DNA of 60,134 nt from Chersky-840 sp036511675 (GCA_036511675.1 DATCBU010000032.1:1-60134), one strand, 5' to 3'. Positions 26,369 to 35,657 are shown, numbered from the stretch's first letter. Numbers and translations: made by a program. Notes: a model not told the origin generated them from the letters alone.

Positions 26369-27598
26369 GTGAGGAGCGATCGCAGGCTGGGCCCTCTGGC
26401 GTCACGCGACTTCCGTCTGTTCTTGGTGGGCCGGCTGACCTCGTTCATCGGGACGGGCATGCTGCCCGTCGCCCTGGCCTTCGCCGTGCTCGAACGGCAC
26501 GGGACGACCTCGGACGTGGGGTACGTGCTCGGCGCCGAGACCCTCCCCCTGGTGTTGTTCCTTCTCGTGGGGGGAGCCGCCGCTGATCGGCTGAACCGCA
26601 GGGTGGTGATGCTCAGCGCCGATGTGCTGCGGGCCCTGGCCCAGGGGGTGCTGGCAGCGTGGATCCTGCTGGGCCATCCCCCGTTGTGGGGGTTCCTCTC
26701 GACCCAGGCGCTGGTGGGGACCGGGAACGCCTTCTTCACGCCGGCCATGACGGGACTGATCCCCGAGGTCGCCCCCGCCGCGTCGCTGCAACAGGCCAAC
26801 GTCCTCAACAGCATGGCGGAATGGTCGGGCCGTCTCTTGGGTCCCGCGCTGGCCGGGGTGATCGTCGCCACGGCGGGGCCGGGATGGGCCGTGGGTGCCG
26901 ATGCCTTCACCTACCTCGTGAGTGCGCTGTGCCTGGCCGGGCTCCGGGTCGGCTGGTCGGGGACGGCGGCCACCGAGCCCTTCCTGGCACAGCTCCGCAC
27001 GGGGTGGCGGGCGTTCCGTTCGCGCACGTGGTTGTGGTCGATCGTGACCCAGTTCTCGTCGTACGGGTTCTTCGTGTTCGCACCGTTCTTCGTCCTCGGC
27101 GCGGTGGTGGCCAAGAAGTCCCTCGGTGGTGCGGCCGGGTGGGGGACGGTCCTGGCCCTGCAGGGCCTGGGATCGGTCCTCGGCAGTCTCGTGATGTTGC
27201 GCGTGCGGCCCCGGCGCCCGTTGCTGGTCGCCGAATTGGGGCTCTTCGGCTTCGCGCTCCCGCTGTTGGCGCTGGCGGCGGGCGCCCCCTTGGCGGTGGT
27301 GGCCGCCACCGCCTTCGTGTCGGGAGCGTCCATCGGCGTCTTCGGGCCCTTGTGGGACACGACCATGCAGAGCCAGCTGCCACCCGAGGTGTTGTCGCGC
27401 GCCAGTGCCTACGACTGGTTCGGGTCCATGGTCTTTCTTCCCCTCGGGTTCGCCTTTGCCGGCACCCTGGCGCAGCTGTTGGGGATCGACGGCGCGCTGT
27501 ACCTCGGGGCCGGATGGCTCGTGCTCACCACGGCCGTGGTGGTGGTGCTCCCCGGGGTCACGTCGCTGGTCAGTGTCGTCCCCGTCCCTCCGGACTAG
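26369..27598 (+). CDS. MFS transporter (12-segment, efflux type)
   Basis: A 409-residue membrane protein with about 12 hydrophobic segments of the group annotated as enterobactin- or tetracycline-type exporters. Seen are FRLFLVGRLTSFIGTGMLPV at the first segment, the GGAAADRLNRRVVM loop (motif A), and ANVLNSMAEWSGRLLGPALAG in the fifth segment. The start is GTG at 26369; no strong ribosome binding site is seen. The final codons GAC TAG form part of the ACTAGT duplicated at the left edge of the inserted cassette, so this stop codon was once shared with the convergent phosphorylase gene. Confidence 0.88.
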   Translation: MRSDRRLGPLASRDFRLFLVGRLTSFIGTGMLPVALAFAVLERHGTTSDVGYVLGAETLPLVLFLLVGGAAADRLNRRVVMLSADVLRALAQGVLAAWILLGHPPLWGFLSTQALVGTGNAFFTPAMTGLIPEVAPAASLQQANVLNSMAEWSGRLLGPALAGVIVATAGPGWAVGADAFTYLVSALCLAGLRVGWSGTAATEPFLAQLRTGWRAFRSRTWLWSIVTQFSSYGFFVFAPFFVLGAVVAKKSLGGAAGWGTVLALQGLGSVLGSLVMLRVRPRRPLLVAELGLFGFALPLLALAAGAPLAVVAATAFVSGASIGVFGPLWDTTMQSQLPPEVLSRASAYDWFGSMVFLPLGFAFAGTLAQLLGIDGALYLGAGWLVLTTAVVVVLPGVTSLVSVVPVPPD

Positions 27599-28495
27599 TT
27601 GTTGTGCGCTGGGGACGATGTTGACATCCGCTGAGGGCTCAGCCCCCTGGGCGAGTGTGGAGCTGTCGAAGGCAACCCGCTCCCCAGGGCCCGTGTTCGG
27701 GAAGGTGGCAGAGTGAACTTGCAGCACGGAGCCGCGCTCGACCGATGAGATCAGCGCCTCGGTGCGGTCATAACGAGAAAGTCCACCACGAGAGAAAGGA
27801 CGAACCCATGAAACTGACGACCACGATGCAAGTCTCCGTCGATGGAGTGGTGCAGGCACCCGGCGGGTCGGACGAGGACCGCAGGGGCGGATTCGAGCGC
27901 GGCGGATGGGCCATGGGGCGCTTCGACAACGAGGTCATGACGTTTGTGGTCGAGCTCTACCAGCGCGCCGACGCGTTCCTGTTCGGCCGGTGGACCTTCG
28001 AGCTCTTTGCCGGCTACTGGGGAGTAATGGAAGCGGGCAGCCACCCCATCGCAGATGCCTTGAACACGCGGCCCAAGTACGTAGCATCGACGACGCTCAC
28101 CGACCCGCAGTGGGCGGACACGACCGTCCTCTCCGGTGACGTCGCAGGGGCCATCGGCGAGCTGAAAGCCAAGCCGGGAGGCGAGCTGCAAGCGCACGGC
28201 AGCGGCACGCTGATCCGCTGGCTCCTTGACAACCAGCTAGTCGACGAGATGAACCTGCTCATCAAACCCGTGGTCGTCGGCGAGGGCACGCGGCTTTTCC
28301 CTGACACCGGTCCGGACATAGCGCTTGACCTGGTCGACTCGCGAGCCTTCCCGAAGGGCGCAACGCTCCAGGTCTACCGGCCGGCCGGGCGCCCGCACTA
28401 TGCAACGGCCACCGCGACCTGAGGATGGCTCGAATGCCCGGTAACGCTCGATTGACTCCGAGGGCCGACTTCGGTTGTGCCGCACAACAACTAGT
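27594..28495. mobile_element. Transposon-like cassette with 9-base inverted ends and ACTAGT target duplication
   Basis: An 890-base segment (27600-28489) begins with TGTTGTGCG and ends with CGCACAACA, a perfect inverted repeat. It is flanked on both sides by ACTAGT (27594-27599 and 28490-28495). Removing the segment and one ACTAGT rejoins two convergent genes so that both would end in GAC TAG across one palindrome. The IS481 family is known for TGT...ACA ends and for inserting at NCTAGN with a 6-base duplication, which fits exactly. No transposase is present; the only gene is the dihydrofolate-reductase-fold protein at 27808. It therefore looks like a non-autonomous or passenger-carrying IS481-type element; the family assignment is inference. 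Confidence 0.75.
27808..28422 (+). CDS. Dihydrofolate reductase/RibD C-terminal-fold protein, cassette cargo
   Basis: A 204-residue protein of the DHFR-like family (RibD C-terminal domain). The first strand is MKLTTTMQVSVDGVVQAPGG; the region ELYQRADAFLFGRWTFELFAGYW carries the FGRxT-type NADPH-binding motif; GSGTLIRWLLDNQLVDEMNLLIKPVVVGEGTRLF is the C-terminal core. These stand-alone proteins are common in actinobacteria and their substrates are mostly unknown; folate reduction should not be assumed. ATG at 27808 follows AGAGAAAGGA. It is the only gene between the inverted ends of the cassette, and its A/T-ending codons differ from neighbouring genes, which fits transfer. Confidence 0.9.
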   Translation: MKLTTTMQVSVDGVVQAPGGSDEDRRGGFERGGWAMGRFDNEVMTFVVELYQRADAFLFGRWTFELFAGYWGVMEAGSHPIADALNTRPKYVASTTLTDPQWADTTVLSGDVAGAIGELKAKPGGELQAHGSGTLIRWLLDNQLVDEMNLLIKPVVVGEGTRLFPDTGPDIALDLVDSRAFPKGATLQVYRPAGRPHYATATAT

Positions 28496-29093
28496 CGGTG
28501 GTCCCGGGCCAGCGCTCGACGACCACACGCAGGTGCCGGAGGGCGACGAGCCCTTTCACCAACCCGACCACGAAGTTCCCGGCCGTGTCCGCCACGAGGC
28601 GCACGATCACGAGACGGTGGTCGGGGAGGGCGCGCGCCACCCACGCCGATTCCATGTCGACCGCCAGGGCACCGCTACGGGCCAGCTCGGCCCGGCGCTC
28701 GCCGTGCACCAGGGTCTTCGACGACACGATGGGCCCGAGGTGCACGCTCCGTCCCGCGCCGCGCAGCGCCGTTGCCACCGCCGAGGCGTCGGCGGCCGAA
28801 AGTGCCAACTCGTCGCCGTCGGGTCCGCGCACCGATGTGGCGACCACGATCTCCCCCGGTCGGAGGGAGGGATCGAGCCCGCCCGAGATGCCGGCCAAGA
28901 CGACGGGGGCACCGGGAGCGATCCCCGACGCCAGGGTCTGTGCCGCGGCGTGGGCTCGCACGTGACCCATGCCCGTCCGGACGACCTTGCCGCCGATGGC
29001 GAGGGCCTCGAGACGCATGGCGGCCACGAAGGTCGCCGCACCGGGGGAGTGGCCCGAGGACGGCGCCGCGCCGTCCTGCGCTGCGCCGCTCAC
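28491..29093 (-). CDS. Nucleoside phosphorylase-like protein (MTA/SAH nucleosidase fold)
   Basis: A 200-residue protein of the purine nucleoside phosphorylase / MTA-SAH nucleosidase superfamily, slightly shorter than usual (about 230). The block VVLAGISGGLDPSLRPGEIVVAT and the substrate-site segment GALAVDMESAWVARAL, with the ME pair that binds ribose, are typical; the end VVRLVADTAGNFVV matches the C-terminal strand and helix. The GTG start at 29093 overlaps the lhr stop by four bases (GTGA). The stop TAG lies in the ACTAGT at the right edge of the inserted cassette. The N-terminal phosphate loop is reduced, suggesting a hydrolase rather than a phosphorylase, but this is inference. Confidence 0.75.
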   Translation of the reverse strand: MSGAAQDGAAPSSGHSPGAATFVAAMRLEALAIGGKVVRTGMGHVRAHAAAQTLASGIAPGAPVVLAGISGGLDPSLRPGEIVVATSVRGPDGDELALSAADASAVATALRGAGRSVHLGPIVSSKTLVHGERRAELARSGALAVDMESAWVARALPDHRLVIVRLVADTAGNFVVGLVKGLVALRHLRVVVERWPGTTD

Positions 29094-32000
29094 GCCGAGG
29101 TCGAGGTGGACCAGGCCGGACTGGCTCCCTCTGAAGGTGACGTGGCGTCCGCGTCGGCGACGGGGAGGCCGTCGCGATAGGTGATCGAGTTGGTGCGCAC
29201 CGCCGTCACGCGCGCCCCGGGCAGGATGATCCCCACCAGGTTGAGGGGGTCGGCCGCGTTGAGCCGCACGGTTTGCCCGCCCCGTTCGCTGCGTCGGATC
29301 CGGCGGAGCTCCTCGACCGCTTCGGGGAGGGCGTACTGCTCTCCGGCGGGCCCGGTGACGAACCGACCACCGCGTACGATGCCGCGCGCCTCGAGCCGGC
29401 GCAGCGCCCACACCACCTCGCGCCACGGGAGGGCGATGCTCTCGCGTGCCATGAGATCCCAGAAGACCACGCCCCACCGTGCCAGCAGTTGCCCCGCCAC
29501 CTGCTCGGCGAGCGTGTCGCGGTCGGTGTCGTCTTCGGGGCCACCCGTGGGCAACAAGGCCCAGCGTCCTTCACCCCCTTCGCGCCATGTGGCGGCGCGG
29601 CGGGCCCCGGTACGGAGCCGCTGCTCGTGACGCTGGCGCCGCTTCCACGCCTGGCGCGCCGACAGCAGTGACCGCACGGCCTGGAATCCGTCGGCGGTGA
29701 CGATGCCGCGCGCCACCAGGTCCCAGAGCCCTTCCTCCACCTCGACGGGAAGCCGTCCCGTGGCGGTGCGGAGCTCGGAATGGAACATCGCCCCCCCGGA
29801 CCGCAGGGCGTCGAGTACGTCGCGCGCTGCCCCGTGGACGGGCTCGGCGGGGACGACGTCGCCCCGTGCCGCACGCAAGAGCCAGGGGAGGTCCTCGCGC
29901 AACGCGAAGGTGACCGGTGTGGCCCGCGACGGCGTGGCCGACCCCCGGCGGGGGGCGCCCTCGGCGTCGGCGGCCCGGGGGGAGAGGCGGCCCCAGACCA
30001 GCTCCCCGGAGTGACAGAGGTCTTCGAGCCAGCGGTGTTGATAGCCCTCGACGCGCGTCGGGAGGATGGCCTCTTCCCACGCGCCGGCGGGGATCTCGAA
30101 ACCCTGGAGTTGGTCGATGACCGCCAGTACCCCCGCCCGCCCCTGGCGCTGGGCCCCGGGGGCGACGTGCTGCCACTGCACCAGGAACCGAACGAGCTCC
30201 TGGGCCGTGACCGGCTCGATCTCGCGCCGCAGGCGGCGCTGGGTGTAGGCGTGGATGCGCGCCAGCAGCCGACGCGAGCACCACTGCTCGTCGTCGACGG
30301 CGGCGTCGAACGATCCCCGCATGGCGAAGCCCTCGGCCTCGAGCCGCCCCAGGCCCACCTGCACCCGGGTGGTGGCCAGCCCGGTCCGCGCCGCCAGCTC
30401 GGTCACTGTCACGGGCCCGGTCACCTCGAGATGGCCGCGCACCGCCTCGGCCGCCACCACGTCGGGGTCGGGTGCTTCGGCGCCCGCCGCCACGTCGGGG
30501 ACCCGATCGGGGTGGAACACCGCGGCGGGGAAGGCCGCCTCGACCCACCGGCGCCGCTCGGTGGCGCACCACAGCAGGATGTCCTCGTCCTCGCCCTCGC
30601 CGGCCGACCGGGCGCCCACGGTGGCGCAGGCGGCACGTCCCGAGCCGGCGAGCGTGTCGAACCACGTCGCGTAGTCGGGTTGCGGACGCCACACGACGGC
30701 GGACAGCAGCAGGTCGTGGAGCTCCTCGGGCCCGCGCACGTCGGGGGCGGCCTCGACCCTGACCCGTTCGAGGGCCCCCTCGTCGAGTCGGCCCAGGGCT
30801 TCGGCGTGCAGGGGGAGGCCCCGGCGCAATTGCACGGCCCGTGTGCGGCGCTCCTCGAGGGGCGCGTCGTCGAGGAACGTGTAGGGCTTCCCGTTGAGGA
30901 TCTCGTGGGTCAGCACCGAGGGCTCCGTCGACTCGACGAAGTGCACGCGCACCGCACCGGCCTCCATACGCTGCAGCAGTGCGATCAGACCGTCGACATC
31001 CATGGCCTCGTGCAGGCAGTCGAGCAGCGTCTGGCGCACGAGCACGTGGTCGGGGATCACCACCGGGCCACCGGGTGTGTTCTCCTGACAGGCGGCCAGG
31101 GCCGGGAAGACGGCGGCCATGAGGTCGTCGGCCTCCATGCGCTGGATGGGGAGGGGATTCTTCTTCCCGCCCCGGAAGCGCAGTACCGCCAGGGACCGGT
31201 TGAGGTTCCATCGCCACCGGGCGGCGAACATGGGTGACGCCAGCACCGCCTGGCGCAGGACGCCCTCGGCCGTCTCCGATCGCAGCAACCGCGGGGCGCT
31301 GTCGAGCGGGAAGCTGTGCTGGAGACCGAGGGACAACACCACCGAATCGTCGCTGGCCGCGGCCTGCAGCTCGAAGTCGAACGTGGCACAGAAGCGCTTG
31401 CGCAGGGCCAGGCCCAGGCCCCGGTTGATGCGCCCGCCCAGCGGCGCGTGCACGACCATCTGCATGCCGCCCGCCTCGTCGAAGAACCGCTCGAACACGA
31501 GGTCGTCGTGGGTGGGGAGGATGCCCAGCTCGCCGAGGGCGGCGGCCAGGTACTGGACCAGCTGCTCCGCCGCGTCGGGCTCGAGCCCGCAGACGTCCTC
31601 GACATGGGCGCGCGCTACGTCAGGGCCGCGCCGAGCTCCGCCGGCTCCGCTCGCATCGGTGAGCAGCTCGCCCACGGCGCGTCGCAAGGCGGAGACCTCC
31701 TCCGACAACTCCGCCGTCCGGCTGGGCGCCTCCCCGACCCAGAACGGAATGGTGGGGTGCGCCCCCTCGGCGTCGGTCACCCGCACTTCCCCCTGGGTGA
31801 CGCGTCGGATCCGCCACGAGTGGGTCCCGAGGAGAAAGACGTCGCCCACCATGGACTCGATGGCGAAGTCTTCGTTCACCGTCCCCACCGGGGTGTCGTC
31901 GGGCTCGGCGATGACGCGGTAGTCGCCCACCTCGGCGATCGCACCCCCACTGGTGAGCGCGGCGAGGCGTGCCCCGCGCCGGGGACGCAACACCCCGTTG

Positions 32001-33478
32001 ACGCCGTCGCGGTGCACGTAGGCCATGCGCTTGCCCCGGCCCGTGGTGATGCCCTCGGACACGAGCTCGACCACGGCGTCGAAGTCGGCCCGGTCGAGCT
32101 CGGCGTAGGGAGCCGACCGACGCACCAACTGGTAGAGCCCGTCCTCGGCCCACTCCTCGGCCGCCGCCACCTCGGCGATGATCTGCTGGGCCAGGATGTC
32201 GAGCGGGGCGACAGGCGAAAAGGTGGTGTCGAGCCGCCCGGCGCGCACCGCCGCCAACAGGGCCGCGCACTCCACCAGCTCGTCGCGCGTCATGGGATAC
32301 AGGATCCCTTCGGGCGTGCCACCGCGGGAGTGGTTGGAGCGCCCCACCCGCTGCAAGAAGGTGGCGATGGCGCGCGGAGACCCCACTTGGCACACGAGCT
32401 CGACCGGGCCGATGTCGATGCCGAGCTCGAGCGAAGCCGTGGCCACCAGGGCGCGCAGGTCCCCGGCGCGCAGGCGGTCCTCTACCCGCAGCCGACGATC
32501 CTTCGACAGGCTGCCGTGGTGGGCGGAGACCTGCTCGGGGCCCAGTCGCTCGCCCAGGAGGTGGGCCAGGCGCTCTGACATCCGACGCGTGTTCACGAAG
32601 ACGAGGGTGGTGCGGTGCTCGAGCACATGCGCGGCGATGCGGTCGATCACCTCGCCGAACTGTTCGGTCGACGACACGGCGGAGAGCTCGGTCTCGGGCA
32701 GCTCGATGCGGACCGAGAGCTGGCGCGCATGGCCGCAGTCCACGATGGCGGTGGGTTGGGGGGCACCGGCCCCGCTGAGCAGGCGCGCCGTGTGCTCGAT
32801 GGGACGTTGTGTGGCGGACAGGCCGATGCGCTGCGGCCGCCGCCCGAGCTGCAACTGCTCGAGGCGTTCGAGGGTGATCGCCAGGTGCGAGCCCCTCTTG
32901 TCGCGCGCCAGGGCGTGGATCTCGTCCACGATCACGGTGTCCACGCTGCCGAGCACGGCCCGGCTGCGCGCCGCGGTCACCATCAGGTAGAGGCTCTCGG
33001 GCGTGGTCACCAGGAAGGTCGGCGGCGTCTTCACCATGGCGGTCCGGGCCCCTGCGGTGGTGTCGCCGGTGCGCACCGCCACGGTGATGGGGGGGACGGA
33101 CAGGCCCAACTCCCGTGCCACCTCGGCGATCTCGGCCAGCGGGCGTTCGAGGTTCTGATGGATGTCGACGGCCAGGGCCTTGAGCGGAGAGACGTACACC
33201 AGCCGCACCGCGCCCTGGATGTCTTCGCCGCGTTGGGCGCCACGGTAGGCGGCGTCGATCGCCACCAGGAACCCAGCCAGGGTCTTGCCCGAACCGGTCG
33301 GTGCCGCGATCAGGGTGTCGTGGCCCCGGGCGATGAGCGGCCAACCCTGGGCCTGGGGCTCGGAGGGACCCGTCGGGAAGCGCCTCGCGAACCAGGTGGC
33401 GATGGCGGGATGAAAGCCCTCGAGCCCCGTGCCGGCGCCGGGGTCGTCGGGCGGATCCAGGGCGAGCATCGGGACCAT
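29090..33478 (-). CDS. lhr: Lhr-type ATP-dependent DNA helicase
   Basis: A 1462-residue superfamily 2 helicase, the full length of bacterial Lhr, a repair-associated DNA translocase. Walker A APTGSGKT is at 59-66, DEIH at 185-188, motif III LSATQRP, and motif VI QRVGRSNHSRGG. The Lhr-specific winged-helix and C-terminal regions follow, with repeated helix-turn-helix-like modules up to the end. ATG at 33478 is chosen because a perfect anti-16S match, GGAGGTGATG, lies just before it (minus strand, 33490-33481). The frame reaches 33523 but has no better start. The 3' end is coupled to the phosphorylase-like gene. Confidence 0.96.
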   Translation of the reverse strand: MVPMLALDPPDDPGAGTGLEGFHPAIATWFARRFPTGPSEPQAQGWPLIARGHDTLIAAPTGSGKTLAGFLVAIDAAYRGAQRGEDIQGAVRLVYVSPLKALAVDIHQNLERPLAEIAEVARELGLSVPPITVAVRTGDTTAGARTAMVKTPPTFLVTTPESLYLMVTAARSRAVLGSVDTVIVDEIHALARDKRGSHLAITLERLEQLQLGRRPQRIGLSATQRPIEHTARLLSGAGAPQPTAIVDCGHARQLSVRIELPETELSAVSSTEQFGEVIDRIAAHVLEHRTTLVFVNTRRMSERLAHLLGERLGPEQVSAHHGSLSKDRRLRVEDRLRAGDLRALVATASLELGIDIGPVELVCQVGSPRAIATFLQRVGRSNHSRGGTPEGILYPMTRDELVECAALLAAVRAGRLDTTFSPVAPLDILAQQIIAEVAAAEEWAEDGLYQLVRRSAPYAELDRADFDAVVELVSEGITTGRGKRMAYVHRDGVNGVLRPRRGARLAALTSGGAIAEVGDYRVIAEPDDTPVGTVNEDFAIESMVGDVFLLGTHSWRIRRVTQGEVRVTDAEGAHPTIPFWVGEAPSRTAELSEEVSALRRAVGELLTDASGAGGARRGPDVARAHVEDVCGLEPDAAEQLVQYLAAALGELGILPTHDDLVFERFFDEAGGMQMVVHAPLGGRINRGLGLALRKRFCATFDFELQAAASDDSVVLSLGLQHSFPLDSAPRLLRSETAEGVLRQAVLASPMFAARWRWNLNRSLAVLRFRGGKKNPLPIQRMEADDLMAAVFPALAACQENTPGGPVVIPDHVLVRQTLLDCLHEAMDVDGLIALLQRMEAGAVRVHFVESTEPSVLTHEILNGKPYTFLDDAPLEERRTRAVQLRRGLPLHAEALGRLDEGALERVRVEAAPDVRGPEELHDLLLSAVVWRPQPDYATWFDTLAGSGRAACATVGARSAGEGEDEDILLWCATERRRWVEAAFPAAVFHPDRVPDVAAGAEAPDPDVVAAEAVRGHLEVTGPVTVTELAARTGLATTRVQVGLGRLEAEGFAMRGSFDAAVDDEQWCSRRLLARIHAYTQRRLRREIEPVTAQELVRFLVQWQHVAPGAQRQGRAGVLAVIDQLQGFEIPAGAWEEAILPTRVEGYQHRWLEDLCHSGELVWGRLSPRAADAEGAPRRGSATPSRATPVTFALREDLPWLLRAARGDVVPAEPVHGAARDVLDALRSGGAMFHSELRTATGRLPVEVEEGLWDLVARGIVTADGFQAVRSLLSARQAWKRRQRHEQRLRTGARRAATWREGGEGRWALLPTGGPEDDTDRDTLAEQVAGQLLARWGVVFWDLMARESIALPWREVVWALRRLEARGIVRGGRFVTGPAGEQYALPEAVEELRRIRRSERGGQTVRLNAADPLNLVGIILPGARVTAVRTNSITYRDGLPVADADATSPSEGASPAWSTSTSA

Positions 33479-33561
33479 TTCATCACCTCCGTGTGACGCC
33501 GGCCGCCGCCGGTCCCCCCCCATGGCGGCGCGAGGTGACGGGCCCCCGCTAGACAGGGGTG

Positions 33562-34434
33562 GTGCGAATAGGTGTTGTCTTCCCCCAGACCGAGATCGGA
33601 GCCGACGTGGGGGCGGTGCGCGCCTACGCCGAACAGGTGGAACACCTCGGCTTCACCCACGTCCTGGCCTATGACCATGTGCTCGGGGCCGACCCCGAGG
33701 TGCATTCCGGCTGGTCGGGGCCCTACAACCTGGCGTCGACCTTCCACGAGCCGTTCGTGCTGTTCGGATTCCTGGCCGGGTTCACGTCCCTGGAGTTCGC
33801 CACGGGGATCATCATCCTCCCTCAGCGCCAGACCGCTCTCGTGGCCAAGCAGGCCGCCGCCCTCGACGTCCTCTCGAGCGGGCGCCTACGCCTGGGCATC
33901 GGGCTGGGCTGGAACGAGGTGGAGTACGAGGCGCTGGGCAAGACGTTCTCCGACCGGGGCCAGAGGGTCGACGAGCAGGTCGAGCTGCTTCGCCGCCTGT
34001 GGACGGAGCCGTCGGTGACGTTCCACGGCACCTACGAGCACGTGACCGGGGCCGGCCTGGCGCCCCTGCCGGTGCAGCGGCCCATCCCGGTGTGGTTCGG
34101 TGCCCAGTCCGCGCCGGCGTACCGTCGCGCCGGGCGCCTCGGGGACGGCTGGCTACCGCAGGTGCCCCCCGGACCCAAGCTCGACGAAGCGCGGGCCATC
34201 GTCGAGCGGGCCGCGCTCGACGCGGGGCGCGATCCCGCCGCGCTCGGCATGGAGGGTCGCGTCAGTTGGGGCGACAAGACCGTCGGCAAGCTCGTCGAGC
34301 AGGTGGGCCGATGGCGGGCCGCCGGTGCGTCGCATGTGTCGGTGAACACCATGGGGTCGGGGTTGGCAGGTGTCGACGACCATCTGGGTGTGCTCGGGGA
34401 CATCGCCCGGGCCCTCGAGCTGGCAGGCGACTAG
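33562..34434 (+). CDS. Luciferase-like monooxygenase, probably F420-dependent
   Basis: A protein of about 290 residues of the bacterial luciferase (LLM) TIM-barrel family, group with TIGR03619-type F420-dependent oxidoreductases. Seen are RIGVVFPQTEIG at strand 1, ILPQRQTALVAKQAAALDVLSSGRLRLGIGLGWNEVEYEAL, and the late block VQRPIPVWFGAQSAPAYRRAGRLGDGW. GTG at 33562 or GTG at 33559 may be used. It is divergent from lhr and 11 bases upstream of the metallo-hydrolase gene, so the pair is probably one operon. F420 rather than FMN is inferred from the subgroup. Confidence 0.88.
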   Translation: MRIGVVFPQTEIGADVGAVRAYAEQVEHLGFTHVLAYDHVLGADPEVHSGWSGPYNLASTFHEPFVLFGFLAGFTSLEFATGIIILPQRQTALVAKQAAALDVLSSGRLRLGIGLGWNEVEYEALGKTFSDRGQRVDEQVELLRRLWTEPSVTFHGTYEHVTGAGLAPLPVQRPIPVWFGAQSAPAYRRAGRLGDGWLPQVPPGPKLDEARAIVERAALDAGRDPAALGMEGRVSWGDKTVGKLVEQVGRWRAAGASHVSVNTMGSGLAGVDDHLGVLGDIARALELAGD

Positions 34435-34445
34435 GACGATCTCGG

Positions 34446-35414
34446 ATGCTGGAACGGGCCACCCTGCGGCCGGTGGACCGGGCCGAGGTCACGATCCTCG
34501 TCGACGGCTTCGTCGACGTGTTGATGACGGGGAGCGACCTGGTGCGGCGGGCTCCTCTTGCACCCGACCTGTTCGAACGCGATCAGCTGCGGGCCGAGCA
34601 CGGCTACGCCCTGCTGCTCACGGTGGTCGAGGGGGGCCGTCGCCGGTCGGTGCTGTACGACGCCGGGCTGGGGCGCGACACCGCCGTGCACAACCTGGAC
34701 GTGCTCGAGATGCCCGCCGGCGATCTGCGGGCCATCGTCCTGTCGCACGGGCACGCCGATCATCACGCCGGGCTCGAGGGCGTCGTGCGCCGGCTGGGTC
34801 GGCCCGGGCTCCCCCTGGTGCTGCACCCCGATGCCTGGCGCCAGCGTCGGGTGGTGTTCCCCACAGGGGGAGAGTTGCGCCTGCCCCCGCCCAGCCGGGG
34901 CGATCTCGAGGCGGAGGGCGTCGAAGTCGTCGAGGAGCGTGGCCCCTCGTTGCTCCTCGACGGCACCGTCCTGGTGAGCGGTCAGACCGAACGGACCACG
35001 ACCTTCGAGCTCGGGTTCCCCATCCAAGAGGCCCGGACCGCGGCGGGGGAGTGGGAGCCCGACCCGTGGGTATGGGACGACCAGTCCGTGATCGTCGACG
35101 TGCGGGGACTGGGTCTGGTGGTGTTGTCGAGTTGCAGCCATGCCGGCGCCATCAACGTCCTTCGCCATGCGGCATGCGTGACCACCCAGGCGAAGGTGCA
35201 CGCCTTGGTGGGAGGACTGCACCTCTCGGGGATCCTCTTCGAGTCGATCATCTCCGACACCATCGCCGAGTTGGGCAGGATCGGTCCCGACGTCGTCGTG
35301 CCGGGCCACTGCACCGGGTGGCGTGCCACCCACGCCCTGGCCCGGGCCATGCCCGAGGCCTACGTGCAGAGCGGGGTGGGCACCACGCTGCACTTCGGCG
35401 TGGTGGGCGCCTGA
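34446..35414 (+). CDS. Metallo-beta-lactamase-fold hydrolase
   Basis: A 322-residue enzyme with the metal motif SHGHADHHAG (residues 100-109), of the group annotated as dihydropteridine-type or DHPPP synthase-like MBL proteins. Further metal ligands are likely in LSSCSHAGAINVL and in VVPGHCTGWRATHAL near the C-terminus. ATG at 34446 lies 11 bases after the luciferase-like gene. A strong hairpin at 35447-35483 follows, ending the operon. Substrate unknown. Confidence 0.88.
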   Translation: MLERATLRPVDRAEVTILVDGFVDVLMTGSDLVRRAPLAPDLFERDQLRAEHGYALLLTVVEGGRRRSVLYDAGLGRDTAVHNLDVLEMPAGDLRAIVLSHGHADHHAGLEGVVRRLGRPGLPLVLHPDAWRQRRVVFPTGGELRLPPPSRGDLEAEGVEVVEERGPSLLLDGTVLVSGQTERTTTFELGFPIQEARTAAGEWEPDPWVWDDQSVIVDVRGLGLVVLSSCSHAGAINVLRHAACVTTQAKVHALVGGLHLSGILFESIISDTIAELGRIGPDVVVPGHCTGWRATHALARAMPEAYVQSGVGTTLHFGVVGA

Positions 35415-35446
35415 TGCCCGTCATCACGGTGTGGATGGTGCGGCGC

Positions 35447-35483
35447 GGGCCGCCAGGCCATGGGGGAATGGCCTGGGCGGCCC
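35447..35483 (+). terminator. Strong hairpin after the MBL gene
   Basis: The arms GGGCCGCCAGGCCAT (35447-35461) and ATGGCCTGGGCGGCCC (35468-35483) pair over 15 bases with one bulged G and a 6-base loop. It lies 33 bases after the MBL stop codon. There is no U-tract, so termination may be of the high-GC hairpin type. The rest of the 295-base gap to 35710 holds a palindrome at 35550 and a promoter-like motif at 35642. Confidence 0.6.
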
Positions 35484-35549
35484 CGACGACGTTGTGAGCA
35501 GCCCAATGCCTTGACGCTGCGCATTGCATCCGGATCTCACGAGAATGTC

Positions 35550-35565
35550 CCGACAGCGATGTCGG
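35550..35565. promoter_or_regulatory. 16-base palindrome, possible operator
   Basis: CCGACAGCGATGTCGG consists of perfect 6-base arms around GCGA, in the gap upstream of the ABM-like/TetR gene pair. Its size and position suit a repressor site, possibly for the TetR encoded downstream. Confidence 0.3.
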
Positions 35566-35641
35566 CGCCATCTCCAAGAATGACGAGCACCACGGTCTGT
35601 CGAAATGGCAGCCGGACCTGCCATGGTCGTGACGCCCAGGC

Positions 35642-35657
35642 GGGGTCCCGATACGAT
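35642..35657 (+). promoter_or_regulatory. Promoter-like motif shared by the two TetR loci (copy 2)
   Basis: GGGGTCCCGATACGAT matches 14 of 16 bases of the sequence at 5121-5136. TACGAT would be the -10 hexamer of the gene starting at 35710. Confidence 0.3.
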
